Below, one piece after another: positions 35,926 through 45,615 of a stretch of 64,000 bases of DNA. The stretch is from Winogradskyella wandonensis (GTDB lineage Bacteria; Bacteroidota; Bacteroidia; Flavobacteriales; Flavobacteriaceae), in contig NZ_SMGI01000002.1 of the NCBI RefSeq assembly GCF_004346845.1, positions 868,001 through 932,000 of the forward strand. The letters run 5' to 3'. Position numbers and translations under genes: made by a program. Positions within the stretch are counted from its first letter, which is position 1. Each line of letters begins with the position of its first letter. The notes below the pieces were generated by a model. That model searched no databases, was not told where the DNA came from, and was given only the letters and a program-made list of their open reading frames with translations.

Positions 35926-38900
35926 CTACTTTTCAACCGTTATCCAACGGCCTTTATTACGTACCAAATAATCATTATCGTACATCGCTTCGGCTTGTGC
36001 GCCAGGTAAATAGTACGTTCCTAAGTAAGATGCGTTTAGTAAAACGGTGAATGTTTTTGTACCGTTTTTGCCACGTCGTTCCATATCAAAATAAAAGTTC
36101 ACACGGTCATCTCTAATATCTGTATATCTCGCTTGACTTACTGTTGTGTCTCCAAAATCGGTAAAGCGCGTGTTTACAATATCCCAACCCGATGGAAAAA
36201 TCTGAGTCAGCGCCACATCTTTTACCACTTCGTTATTCAGATTGGTTATGCTTACGGTTGCCACAAAATCCTGACCTTGTTGAAGTTTAGTGACATCAAG
36301 CGTATTACCTTTTAAATCTTTATAAATCGTTGAAATTGAAAAGCCACGTTGTACTGGTAATTCTTCACCAAGCTTTAATTTTCCTGAGTTCAACACACGG
36401 ACGTAAACCAAATTATCGTCATTATTTTCAAGCTTAATGGTGTTTAAGCCATCTATAACAGGAATGTCGCGTTGTGCAATACCATTTTTAGTGGTAATGG
36501 TTTCTGTCTTTCCGTTTACGGAGTATTTCAGATTTAATTCTTTTCCACCATTTTTTGCGATTAACTTTCCGATAGCTAATAAACTATATGCCGTGGTCTG
36601 CGTACTCATCCATTCGTCGCTAGACAATGATTTTCCTATAATTTTGGCTAAATCCGAAGCTTTCGGATTATTAGTAATGAGCATCGTTTCCAATGCCATA
36701 GCGCGATTTCTATCCAACGAGCCATAGGTATAATAATTGCTTTTTGGCGGCTGAAAATCGATATTTGCTGTTTTAGTAATGGCGTCACTTGCCTCTTTTT
36801 GTCCAGCTAATGCGTAAGCTGCGGATAGTCTCCATTTTGCCTCATTAGACAGTTCTGTGAACTCGCGTAAACGGTTCATGCTCGCTAAATCCGGACTTCC
36901 TGCAAGTGCCAATGTGTACAATCTGTAAGCTTGTGCTAAATCACTACGATAGTTTCTGTAGCTCGGACGCCAATCTCGTGCCGCTCTTTTTTGATAAGCC
37001 AGCCAATTACTCTTAAATGCCAATGGTAAAACATAACCTTTCTTCTCGGCTTCGAGCATGAAATGTCCAGCATAGGTTGTACCCCAATCGTTAGCTGAGT
37101 TTTCGCCAATCCAATAACTCAATCCGCCATCAGGTCTTTGGAAATTAGACAAACGAGTAATGCCGCTTTTAATATTATCTTGAATTTCTTTTTTACGTGT
37201 CGAAGTTAAATCGAAAATATCTGTCAAGAACAATTGTGGAAAAACACTCGAAGTCGTTTGCTCCACACAACCGTGTGGATAGCGAATTAGATATGCCAAA
37301 CGCTTATTAAAATCCATCGGTGGTAAAGTTGAAAACTCAACCGTTGCTGTATTTGTTCCTGAAACACCAAAGGTTGAAAAAGACACATCTTGCGTTGCTT
37401 TAGCTTGAAGTTCTTTATCTATCACTTTTGAAGAAATTGGATTCGGGTTTTCGACATCAATTTCTACCTTGTAAGATGATGTTTCACCGTTTCCTGAAGC
37501 AACAACCTCAATAGTATTTATGCCTTTTGCTTTGGTCACATCCAATTCAAAATACGCCATTTTTTCATCTGGATTTTCAAATTGAAGCGTTTGTGATTTA
37601 TTTCCTTTTACAGTAATACCGTCGCTTAATTTTAAATCAAGTTTTACGTTTTTCACGTTCTTTTCCATAGCAAAAACAGTAACTGGTAAAGTCACTTTTT
37701 CGCCTGGACTTAACTTTCGTGGAAGCGTTGCCAACACCATTAAAGGTTGTTTTACTTGTACTGATTTTTCGGCATTACCATAAGCTTCATCTGCATTATC
37801 GCCGGCGACAACCATTGTACGCACAGCACCAACATAATTTGGCATTTTTAGTTTGTGCGTTGCGGTTTCATTGGCCTCTAAAATAAATGGACCTAAATAA
37901 GTAACAACTGGTTTAAACCGATTGGCTTTTTTATTTTTTCCTTTTGCCGCTTCGCCATCACCACCAATGGCGAACACTTGGTCAACACTGCCAGAATAGG
38001 CACCGATAACATCATCGAAAATATCCCATGTTTTAACGCCAAGCGCTTCGCGCGCATAGAAACTATCCCATACATTTGGTGTTTTAAATCGTGTTAAATC
38101 GAGCAAACCTTCTTCCACAACAGCAATAGTATAGGTCATGGATTTGTTGTTTTTTTCTGAAACCTTTATCTCGTAATTTTCCTTAGGTCTGATGCTATTT
38201 GGCATCGAGATTTCAGGATATAATCGTGTTTCAGGATTCTCTACGAGAAGTGGAATCACACCATACAATCTAATGGGTAAATCGTTAGACGTGACATCAT
38301 GCGGCTGCAATAACGAAATATTGATAAAGGCATTTGGCGCCATATCTTCCGTTATTGGAATATCTATAGTCGTTTCGCCTTTTTTCGTTTCTACCCATTG
38401 GTAATCGATAATTTCGGAACCATTTTCTAAACTAATCAACGCACGACCTTCTGTTCCTGAAGGAAACGTCAACCTCGCCGTTTCGCCTACATTGTAATTG
38501 TCTTTATCTGTTGAAAAGACCAACATTTTTGCTGCTTCTTTATCTGACGACGGTGCAGATTGCCACCAGTTTTTATAAAAGTATGCCGTACGTCCTGTGG
38601 CATGACCGCTTTCTGGGTCTAAAATTCGGATTAAATAACGACCGCGATTTCCGTCAGGAATATTGAGCTTAAAAGTTGCTTTTCCATTGGCATCGGTATT
38701 AATTTTAAAGTCTTTAATTGGTCTATGATAACTGCTCGAAACGTAGCTTGAAAGATTGTCGTAAGAGGAATTCCACCACCAACGCCATTCGACTTTATAA
38801 ACTTTAACTTCAAGATTTTTTCGCTGCACGCCTTTGCCATCAGCATTAACTGTAGCCACATCAAACGTGTGGTTTTCATCTGTAAAATAGGAGCCATAAT

Positions 38901-41499
38901 TATTGCCTTCAGGAGATTTTAAGCCCACAAAACTCTCGTAAGGCGCGTAAGGCATTGTAAAGGAATCTAATGAAAAATCACCGCCATTTTCAAACGCTCT
39001 GACTAAAAATTGAGCGTTAAGCATTCCTGGTGCATTTTTTCCAATATTTAGTTGGCTATTTATTTTTGCGTTGCCGTTTTCGTCCAGACTTCCATCGTAA
39101 ACAATAGCTTCTTCCGTGGTAAAATTTCGGGTTGGGTCATTAAAAATGTAATCTTTATAACCTTCAAAACTTGCGGATTTTGTGGTGAATTTCGCTTTCA
39201 CTTCAGCTTTAATGTTTTTTGCAGGTGCGCCGTGAAGCCAAGCAACATTTAAATCGCCCTTTAATGGTGTGTTGTTGGTTAGAATTTCATCTTCAAAATC
39301 GATTTTAATTTTTAAACGGTTAGGTTTTACCGTTTCAATCTTTAAGGTTTTGGTGAACGATGCCCCACCGACTGAAACTTTCGCGTAGTAATTACCTGTT
39401 TTATAATCTGTAGATGTTGGTACTGTGAAATTATAAAAATGATTGACGTTATCTACTGTAACATTTCGATGCACCAACTTGCCAACTGGGTCTGTAATTT
39501 CGAGTTTTACAGGATGACGTGTTGGTAATTTATTGGCATTGTCATTTAATACGAAGGTGAGAAATAAACTATCGCCAGGACGCCAAACGCCGCGCTCGGC
39601 ATAGATGTAACCTTTAAGTCCACGTTGTAGTTTTTGTCCTGAAACATCAAACTTACTAAGCGATAACGAATTGCCATCTAAAAGCTTTACATAACTTGTG
39701 TTTTGGCCTTTGTTGATAATGGCAAATGCTGCTCGTTTTTCAGAATCAATTTCTACAATACCATCTTTGTTTGTAATGCCTTTTGTAAGTAATTGCTGCT
39801 GATAGTTGTATAAATCTACGGTAACACCACTTTCTGGATTGGTCGTTAAAAGGTCTGTGACCGCAAAGAGATATGAGTTGGTACTTCCTTTTTTAGCTAC
39901 AACACCTAAATTAGAAGCTATAAGATTTTGCGCAACAGTTCTGTTGGCATAATTATAATACGAATCTGTACAAGGATTATCTCTATCACGCCATCTGTAA
40001 TTTTGGTTTCTGTAACTGTAGGTAATATTGTCCCAATAGTCTTCTTCTAATTGGTTTAGTTCTTCTTCGGACATGTCATTAGATGCGTAGCTGTCTTCTT
40101 CGTAGTAATCGTCATAATAGTCGTCTTCGTTACTAGAGACTTCACTGGCATTTATGTCACAATCATAAAGTGAATAGTCACGCTTAAAACTTAATTCTAC
40201 ACGATAAATAGAACCCACATCGGAGGTAAAATATTTAGATAAATCTATACTGTAAGCCTTCCATTTTCCTGTGTTTTGAGATTCGTCTTCGATTAGGGTT
40301 ATCGTTTGCTTAGCAATTCGTCGTCCTACGTTACGAATACCATACTGATTGTTGCTGTTTAAATTATTTGTTTGAAGAAACTGAAGCACATTATCTTCAA
40401 AAATCTTAATAATACGTACATCGACCTTACTAAGGTTTACAGCTTCAAAATTGAATTTTAATTCTTGAGAATTTGGAAGAATAGTTCCATTACTTATTAA
40501 CCGTACCTGTGGTTTTAAAGCCTCGAATGTTATTTTTTCAGAGAAATTGGTTTTTAACTTAAAGTTGTCCGTGTTTTTAATTCCAGTGAAAACATCGACT
40601 CTAATATCACCCACTAATTTAGAATCTGGATAGACTTTAAGAACGTTTCCATCGACCACATATTTTGGATTTTTTGCATTCTGAATGGTAACCAAACCCG
40701 AAAAATTCTGCTGTTTTTTTAAAGGGTCTGAAAAATTAATTGATAAATATTGCTCTGGTGACTGAAATACTTCTGTATCGACGATAGTGAAGTTATTTTT
40801 ACCCGGAATAAGGATAGAATTATTACCTTTATTCTTGGCATCGATAGCATCGCCGTTCCATGAAACATCGACGTTGCTGTCTTCGACAAAGCGCTGTACA
40901 CTATCTATTTTAAATTCGAAATATTTTGAAAATTCATTAGTTTCATTCCAAACTAAGTTTAGTGCATTTGTTTTCTGTTTCGCAAAAATAAGTTGCTTAG
41001 CGTCTTCTAGTTTTATGATATCAGCAGAGCGTAATTGTGCAGAAATGTATTGCCATTCTTTACTGTACGATTGCAAATCTGAAGTCGTAACGGTAAACCC
41101 AGGAGTTATAGTTTTAAATTGAAATGTATAGGAGTTGTAGTCTTTAGGAATATTCTTGTAAATGTCTCCAATATTGACGGTTACTGTGTACTCTGTATCC
41201 GAGTCTAAATACTCGTCAGGTGTAAAAAGCAAAGTTGTTTTATTAAGCACTTGCAATTTACCTTGAACGAAGGGTTTTGTTTTTACCAAATCAACATCTA
41301 AGTCTTGCCCAATTTCCCATTCACTAACTTCGTCTGCTAGTATTATTTTTATAGGTTCTGCCACAGAAACACGTCCTGAAGTCGTATAACTTATGTAATC
41401 CCTAAACTTAAAGATATTATCAGTGTCTGTTGATGTCTCTTTGCAGGAGATAGCTAAAAATGTGATGATAAAAAGGGCGAAGACTTTGTTGATTTGCAT
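35926..41499 (-). CDS. Bacterial alpha-2-macroglobulin family lipoprotein
   Basis: The 1857-residue protein has a lipoprotein signal (LAISC, Cys20), a series of macroglobulin (MG/Ig-like) domains, and the thioester motif CVEQ (Cys1411-Gln1414, in the context RYPHGCVEQTTSSVFPQ), which matches the CxEQ of thioester-bearing bacterial macroglobulins. The alpha/alpha toroid (SNFQRPDGGLSYW onward) and a C-terminal receptor-like domain follow. These proteins trap proteases covalently in the periplasm. A very acidic, Tyr-rich insertion lies near residues 450-520. The gene sits between an SH3 protein and an ABM protein, with PBP1C further downstream, which fits the known macroglobulin-PBP1C partnership. 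Confidence 0.95.
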   Translation of the reverse strand: MQINKVFALFIITFLAISCKETSTDTDNIFKFRDYISYTTSGRVSVAEPIKIILADEVSEWEIGQDLDVDLVKTKPFVQGKLQVLNKTTLLFTPDEYLDSDTEYTVTVNIGDIYKNIPKDYNSYTFQFKTITPGFTVTTSDLQSYSKEWQYISAQLRSADIIKLEDAKQLIFAKQKTNALNLVWNETNEFSKYFEFKIDSVQRFVEDSNVDVSWNGDAIDAKNKGNNSILIPGKNNFTIVDTEVFQSPEQYLSINFSDPLKKQQNFSGLVTIQNAKNPKYVVDGNVLKVYPDSKLVGDIRVDVFTGIKNTDNFKLKTNFSEKITFEALKPQVRLISNGTILPNSQELKFNFEAVNLSKVDVRIIKIFEDNVLQFLQTNNLNSNNQYGIRNVGRRIAKQTITLIEDESQNTGKWKAYSIDLSKYFTSDVGSIYRVELSFKRDYSLYDCDINASEVSSNEDDYYDDYYEEDSYASNDMSEEELNQLEEDYWDNITYSYRNQNYRWRDRDNPCTDSYYNYANRTVAQNLIASNLGVVAKKGSTNSYLFAVTDLLTTNPESGVTVDLYNYQQQLLTKGITNKDGIVEIDSEKRAAFAIINKGQNTSYVKLLDGNSLSLSKFDVSGQKLQRGLKGYIYAERGVWRPGDSLFLTFVLNDNANKLPTRHPVKLEITDPVGKLVHRNVTVDNVNHFYNFTVPTSTDYKTGNYYAKVSVGGASFTKTLKIETVKPNRLKIKIDFEDEILTNNTPLKGDLNVAWLHGAPAKNIKAEVKAKFTTKSASFEGYKDYIFNDPTRNFTTEEAIVYDGSLDENGNAKINSQLNIGKNAPGMLNAQFLVRAFENGGDFSLDSFTMPYAPYESFVGLKSPEGNNYGSYFTDENHTFDVATVNADGKGVQRKNLEVKVYKVEWRWWWNSSYDNLSSYVSSSYHRPIKDFKINTDANGKATFKLNIPDGNRGRYLIRILDPESGHATGRTAYFYKNWWQSAPSSDKEAAKMLVFSTDKDNYNVGETARLTFPSGTEGRALISLENGSEIIDYQWVETKKGETTIDIPITEDMAPNAFINISLLQPHDVTSNDLPIRLYGVIPLLVENPETRLYPEISMPNSIRPKENYEIKVSEKNNKSMTYTIAVVEEGLLDLTRFKTPNVWDSFYAREALGVKTWDIFDDVIGAYSGSVDQVFAIGGDGEAAKGKNKKANRFKPVVTYLGPFILEANETATHKLKMPNYVGAVRTMVVAGDNADEAYGNAEKSVQVKQPLMVLATLPRKLSPGEKVTLPVTVFAMEKNVKNVKLDLKLSDGITVKGNKSQTLQFENPDEKMAYFELDVTKAKGINTIEVVASGNGETSSYKVEIDVENPNPISSKVIDKELQAKATQDVSFSTFGVSGTNTATVEFSTLPPMDFNKRLAYLIRYPHGCVEQTTSSVFPQLFLTDIFDLTSTRKKEIQDNIKSGITRLSNFQRPDGGLSYWIGENSANDWGTTYAGHFMLEAEKKGYVLPLAFKSNWLAYQKRAARDWRPSYRNYRSDLAQAYRLYTLALAGSPDLASMNRLREFTELSNEAKWRLSAAYALAGQKEASDAITKTANIDFQPPKSNYYTYGSLDRNRAMALETMLITNNPKASDLAKIIGKSLSSDEWMSTQTTAYSLLAIGKLIAKNGGKELNLKYSVNGKTETITTKNGIAQRDIPVIDGLNTIKLENNDDNLVYVRVLNSGKLKLGEELPVQRGFSISTIYKDLKGNTLDVTKLQQGQDFVATVSITNLNNEVVKDVALTQIFPSGWDIVNTRFTDFGDTTVSQARYTDIRDDRVNFYFDMERRGKNGTKTFTVLLNASYLGTYYLPGAQAEAMYDNDYLVRNKGRWITVEK

Positions 41500-41527
41500 G
41501 ATGTAATGGATTAATAGATTATATAAC

Positions 41528-42358
41528 TTACGACGCTTTGCCTAAAGGTAATTCAAAGATTACAATTTTTTCGGTTTTGTAACCGTCAATATCCGTCATG
41601 ATAACTTTAAGCTCAATTTGGCTCGGTGCAATGCTGTAAGTTGCACTGTCTTCGAGGCTTAAAGTTGAATATAATTCGGCTTTATCAAAACTTCCAAAAC
41701 GCTTAGAATCTTTTGCAGATAATGTCGCCGTTTTATAGATATTTCCTTTAGGAAATTCCAGTTTTAAAGGTTTCCAACTCGAGGTGTAATGCTGAAAATC
41801 TGTAAACGCAGCTTCGCCATCTTTTGGCTGTACAGCAATACTATTCCTGTGGCGTTGTAACACTTCAATAGTTCTGTAATTTTGATGGTGTTTCACTTTA
41901 AGATATCTGTTTTCAATAGTTTCAGGATTGTTTAATTTGAATACAGATGCCGCCGTTTCATCTTCTACAACAGGCTTTTGCTCTTGTACATTAGCCTGAA
42001 GTTTATCAATATAAATGGTAAAAGTATCACCAGCTATTTTTAGTGGCTGCTCTATTTTTTCTTCGGTTAAATACCCATTAAAAACATAGCCGTCTTCGAA
42101 ATATTCACCTACCGCAGGGCCTTTTATTTTAACCCATTTACCAGACACTTTTTTATCATTATCCTTAACATCTAAGTGCAAATTGGTATGCTCAATAATT
42201 TCTACTGCCGTACCATAATCTAATATGCCTATTTTGGCGGCACCTTGATTTGGTTGTTCTCTTATTACTAGTCCATTTTCTGCGTTAACATACTGGATGT
42301 CTTGGGCTTGTGCTACGCTCAGTGCGAAGCATGCCACTACTAAAATTCTTAAAAACAT
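41528..42358 (-). CDS. Exported SH3-domain protein
   Basis: The 276-residue protein has a signal peptide (ending SVAQAQ) and a bacterial SH3 domain at about residues 20-100 (YVNAENGLVIREQPNQGAAKIGILDYGTAVEII, GKWVKIKG, EDGYVFNGYL). The second part (about 125-276) has no recognised domain but includes a strand-rich C-terminus. Bacterial SH3 domains often bind peptidoglycan or peptides. It is the first gene of the cluster with the macroglobulin, 28 bases upstream of it, so a wall-facing role beside PBP1C is likely. Confidence 0.82.
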   Translation of the reverse strand: MFLRILVVACFALSVAQAQDIQYVNAENGLVIREQPNQGAAKIGILDYGTAVEIIEHTNLHLDVKDNDKKVSGKWVKIKGPAVGEYFEDGYVFNGYLTEEKIEQPLKIAGDTFTIYIDKLQANVQEQKPVVEDETAASVFKLNNPETIENRYLKVKHHQNYRTIEVLQRHRNSIAVQPKDGEAAFTDFQHYTSSWKPLKLEFPKGNIYKTATLSAKDSKRFGSFDKAELYSTLSLEDSATYSIAPSQIELKVIMTDIDGYKTEKIVIFELPLGKAS

Positions 42359-42591
42359 TATACGTGGATTTTAATGATTAATGGTTTCTCATTCTTTATG
42401 AGAACGCCTTAAAATCAAGATGTAGGCCTATTCTTGTTAAATAAATACGTGGCTTTTTTTTGATTTAGATGACGCATAGTTGTTAAAATGTTCATAAAGT
42501 TGGCGGGCCATAATCAATTAGAAAGACTACTGTAAGCCACAATTTATTGTTATCTTGCCTAAATTAATTTTACTAAAAAAATCAATATATT

Positions 42592-44145
42592 ATGGGAACA
42601 GTGGCAACTGATTTCGGAATAAAAGAAGCATTACAAAAGTTGGGTGTTTCAGATATAAATCACGGAACTTCAACAGGTTCTAATAATTTTGGAAATGGCG
42701 ATTTAATTGAAAGCTATTCGCCTGTTGACGGTCAATTAATAGCAAAAGTATCTACAACAACTCGAGAAGATTACGATAAGGTTATGGACGCAGCCACTTC
42801 TGCTTTTAAAACTTTCCGTGCCATGCCAGCGCCTCAACGTGGCGAAATTGTACGTCAGTTTGGAAACAAATTAAGAGAGTTAAAAGAACCACTTGGTAAA
42901 TTAGTCTCTTACGAAATGGGAAAATCTTTGCAAGAAGGTTATGGTGAGGTACAAGAGATGATAGATATCTGCGACTTTGCGGTAGGTTTATCTCGTCAGT
43001 TAAACGGACAAGTCATCCCATCAGAAAGACCAGGTCACGTTATGCGTGAGCAATGGCATTCTTTAGGTGTAGTCGGGATTATTTCGGCATTTAATTTCCC
43101 AGTTGCGGTTTGGGCTTGGAACACGGCTTTGGCTTGGGTTTGTGGCGATACTTGCGTTTGGAAAGGTTCTGAAAAAGCGCCAGTTTGTGCTGTGGCTTGC
43201 CAAAATATCATTGCAGGAGTTTTAAAAGAAAACAACCTACCAGAAGGTATATCTTGTATCGTTAATGGAGATTATAAAGTTGGTGAATACATCACTACTG
43301 ATACTAGAATTCCGTTGGTTTCTGCAACAGGCTCTACACGAATGGGACGCATTGTTGGTAAAACAGTAGCTGAACGTTTTGGGAAATCGTTGTTAGAATT
43401 AGGCGGAAATAATGCCATAATCATCACACCAACTGCTGATTTAAAAGTCGTAGTTCCTGGTGCTGTTTTTGGTGCTGTTGGTACTTGCGGTCAGCGCTGT
43501 ACATCGACACGTCGTTTAATTATTCACGAAAGCGTATACGATAAAGTACGCGATGCAATTGTTGGCGCGTACAAACAACTAACTATTGGTAATCCTTTAG
43601 ATGAAAGCAATCATATTGGACCATTAATCGATAAAGACGCTGTAAATACATACTTGGCTGCGATTGAAAAAGCAAAAGCTGAAGGTGGAAATGTATTAGT
43701 TGAAGGCGGTGTTTTAGAAGGTGAAGGTTACGAAAGCGGATGTTACGTAAAACCAGCAATTATTGAAGCAGAAAATCATTTTGAAATTGTACAGCACGAA
43801 ACATTTGCACCAATTTTATACTTAATGAAATATTCTGGCGATGTTGAAAACGCTATCGACATGCAAAACGGCGTAGCTCAGGGTTTATCATCTGCAATAA
43901 TGACTAATGAAATGAAAGAAGCCGAAAAATTCTTGTCTTTTGCAGGAAGCGATTGTGGAATTGCCAATGTAAACATTGGAACTTCTGGTGCAGAAATCGG
44001 AGGTGCTTTTGGTGGCGAAAAAGAAACGGGTGGCGGACGCGAATCTGGTTCTGACGCTTGGAAAATCTATATGAGAAGACAAACGAATACAATAAACTAC
44101 TCTGATGAATTGCCATTGGCGCAAGGCATTAAGTTTGATTTGTAA
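42592..44145 (+). CDS. ALDH7-type aldehyde dehydrogenase (probable aminoadipate-semialdehyde dehydrogenase)
   Basis: The 517-residue NAD(P)-dependent dehydrogenase has the catalytic Cys303 in GQRCTSTRRL and the general-base Glu269 in LLELGGNN. The N-terminal WHSLGVVGIISAFNFPVAVWAWN and the FGAVGTCGQRCTSTRR segment are typical of the ALDH7 (antiquitin) branch, which oxidises alpha-aminoadipate semialdehyde (in equilibrium with piperideine-6-carboxylate) in lysine breakdown. No other lysine catabolic gene is adjacent, so substrate assignment rests on the family only. Full length, single gene, followed by a strong terminator. The 233-base gap upstream (42359-42591) shows no clear promoter; TATCTTGC at 42551 is a partial -7 match. 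Confidence 0.9.
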   Translation: MGTVATDFGIKEALQKLGVSDINHGTSTGSNNFGNGDLIESYSPVDGQLIAKVSTTTREDYDKVMDAATSAFKTFRAMPAPQRGEIVRQFGNKLRELKEPLGKLVSYEMGKSLQEGYGEVQEMIDICDFAVGLSRQLNGQVIPSERPGHVMREQWHSLGVVGIISAFNFPVAVWAWNTALAWVCGDTCVWKGSEKAPVCAVACQNIIAGVLKENNLPEGISCIVNGDYKVGEYITTDTRIPLVSATGSTRMGRIVGKTVAERFGKSLLELGGNNAIIITPTADLKVVVPGAVFGAVGTCGQRCTSTRRLIIHESVYDKVRDAIVGAYKQLTIGNPLDESNHIGPLIDKDAVNTYLAAIEKAKAEGGNVLVEGGVLEGEGYESGCYVKPAIIEAENHFEIVQHETFAPILYLMKYSGDVENAIDMQNGVAQGLSSAIMTNEMKEAEKFLSFAGSDCGIANVNIGTSGAEIGGAFGGEKETGGGRESGSDAWKIYMRRQTNTINYSDELPLAQGIKFDL

Positions 44146-44170
44146 TAATATTTCACAACAGATATTAATA

Positions 44171-44200
44171 AAAACCGTTTCAATTTTGAAGCGGTTTTTT
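44171..44200 (+). terminator. Terminator of the ALDH7-type gene
   Basis: AAAACCGTTTCAA pairs with TTGAAGCGGTTTT (one G-T pair), ending in a T-run, 26 bases after the stop. Confidence 0.88.
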
Positions 44201-44245
44201 GTTTTAGAGAATTAAACCTTTTTAACTAACTTAGGTCTTAACAAC

Positions 44246-45613
44246 ATGAAAGCAGAACATCTTAAACATTTGTATTGGCGCGCAGGTTTTGGAGTCACTC
44301 CAAGTATTCTTGAGCGCTATAAAAATGCAACTATAAGTCAAGTGGTTTCAGACTTGTTCAAAGCCTCAGAGACTACTGAGCCTTTAAAAATTGACCTATC
44401 CGAGTTTAAGGGCTTTAAAACACTTTCTTTTAAAGAAAATCCGAAGCTAATTAAAGAATTGGCTCAAAAAAGCAGAAAGCGCTTAATGGATTTTAATATT
44501 GCATGGGTTAACAGATTAAATACATCCGACGCTGTCTTAAGAGAACGTATGACGCTTTTTTGGGCAAACCATTTTGTGTGTGGCGAAAAAAATGTGGTTT
44601 ACGCCCAGCAGTACAATAATATGCTTAGAGAATATGCCTTGGGGAACTTTAGAGATTTTGTAAAAGCAATGTCTAAAGAAGCTGCGATGATAAAGTATCT
44701 TAATCTTAGACAAAATGTAAAAGCCCAACCTAACGAGAATTTTGCCAGAGAGCTTATGGAGCTTTTCACATTAGGACCTGGTCATTACACCGAAAAAGAT
44801 ATCAAAGAAAGCGCAAGAGCATTTACAGGATATTTTAATACGCTTGATGGCACGTTTAGATTTAGGAGATTTCAACACGATTATGGACAAAAAATATTTT
44901 TAGGAAAATCTGGTAATTTCAACGGAGACGACATCATTGATGTTATTTTAGAGCATCGTCAATGCGCTAAATTTATTTGCGAGAAAGTTTATAGATACTT
45001 TGTAAATGAAATTATAGATAAAAATCATGTTGAATCTATGGTAGAGGTCTTTTTCGAAGACTACGACATCTCTAGACTAATGCGATACGTTTTTACTCAA
45101 GATTGGTTTTATGACGAGAAAAATATTGGGAATAAAATAAAATCGCCAATTGATTATTTAGTTGGGTTATCTAGAACAGTTCCTTTTAGTTTAAAGAATG
45201 AAAAAGGTGTAATTAAACTTCAAAAATTACTTGGGCAAACCTTACTAGACCCACCAAATGTTGCGGGATGGAAAGGGCATAAGGCGTGGATAGATGCTAA
45301 TACAATTATGGTGCGCTTAAAATTGCCTTCTGTATTATTAAACGGTGGATTGATTGCATTGGACGACGAAAAGGATGAAATGCGACTTCAGTTTTTCAAA
45401 AAAAACAAATCAAAATTACCTGTAAAAGCGATAGCAAACTGGGATAAGTTTCAAAAGGAATATAAAAAGATTTCTAATGAAGATTTGGATTCAGTTTTAA
45501 TAAATGGGCCAATAAACAAAGGGACTTTGGGCTATTTAAAGACTATGAAAAAAGATGCTAAGCAGAAGTACTGTATTCAGTTAATGTCATTGCCAGAATA
45601 TCAAATGTGTTAG
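44246..45613 (+). CDS. DUF1800 domain-containing protein
   Basis: The 455-residue protein matches the DUF1800 layout: LKHLYWRAGFGVTPS at the start, RERMTLFWANHFV, FARELMELFTLGPGHYTEKDIKESARAFTGY, and LLDPPNVAGWKGHKAWI near the C-terminus. No signal peptide is visible. The family function is unknown; it almost always neighbours DUF1501, as here, where the next gene starts two bases after its stop. Confidence 0.92.
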   Translation: MKAEHLKHLYWRAGFGVTPSILERYKNATISQVVSDLFKASETTEPLKIDLSEFKGFKTLSFKENPKLIKELAQKSRKRLMDFNIAWVNRLNTSDAVLRERMTLFWANHFVCGEKNVVYAQQYNNMLREYALGNFRDFVKAMSKEAAMIKYLNLRQNVKAQPNENFARELMELFTLGPGHYTEKDIKESARAFTGYFNTLDGTFRFRRFQHDYGQKIFLGKSGNFNGDDIIDVILEHRQCAKFICEKVYRYFVNEIIDKNHVESMVEVFFEDYDISRLMRYVFTQDWFYDEKNIGNKIKSPIDYLVGLSRTVPFSLKNEKGVIKLQKLLGQTLLDPPNVAGWKGHKAWIDANTIMVRLKLPSVLLNGGLIALDDEKDEMRLQFFKKNKSKLPVKAIANWDKFQKEYKKISNEDLDSVLINGPINKGTLGYLKTMKKDAKQKYCIQLMSLPEYQMC

Positions 45614-45615
45614 TT

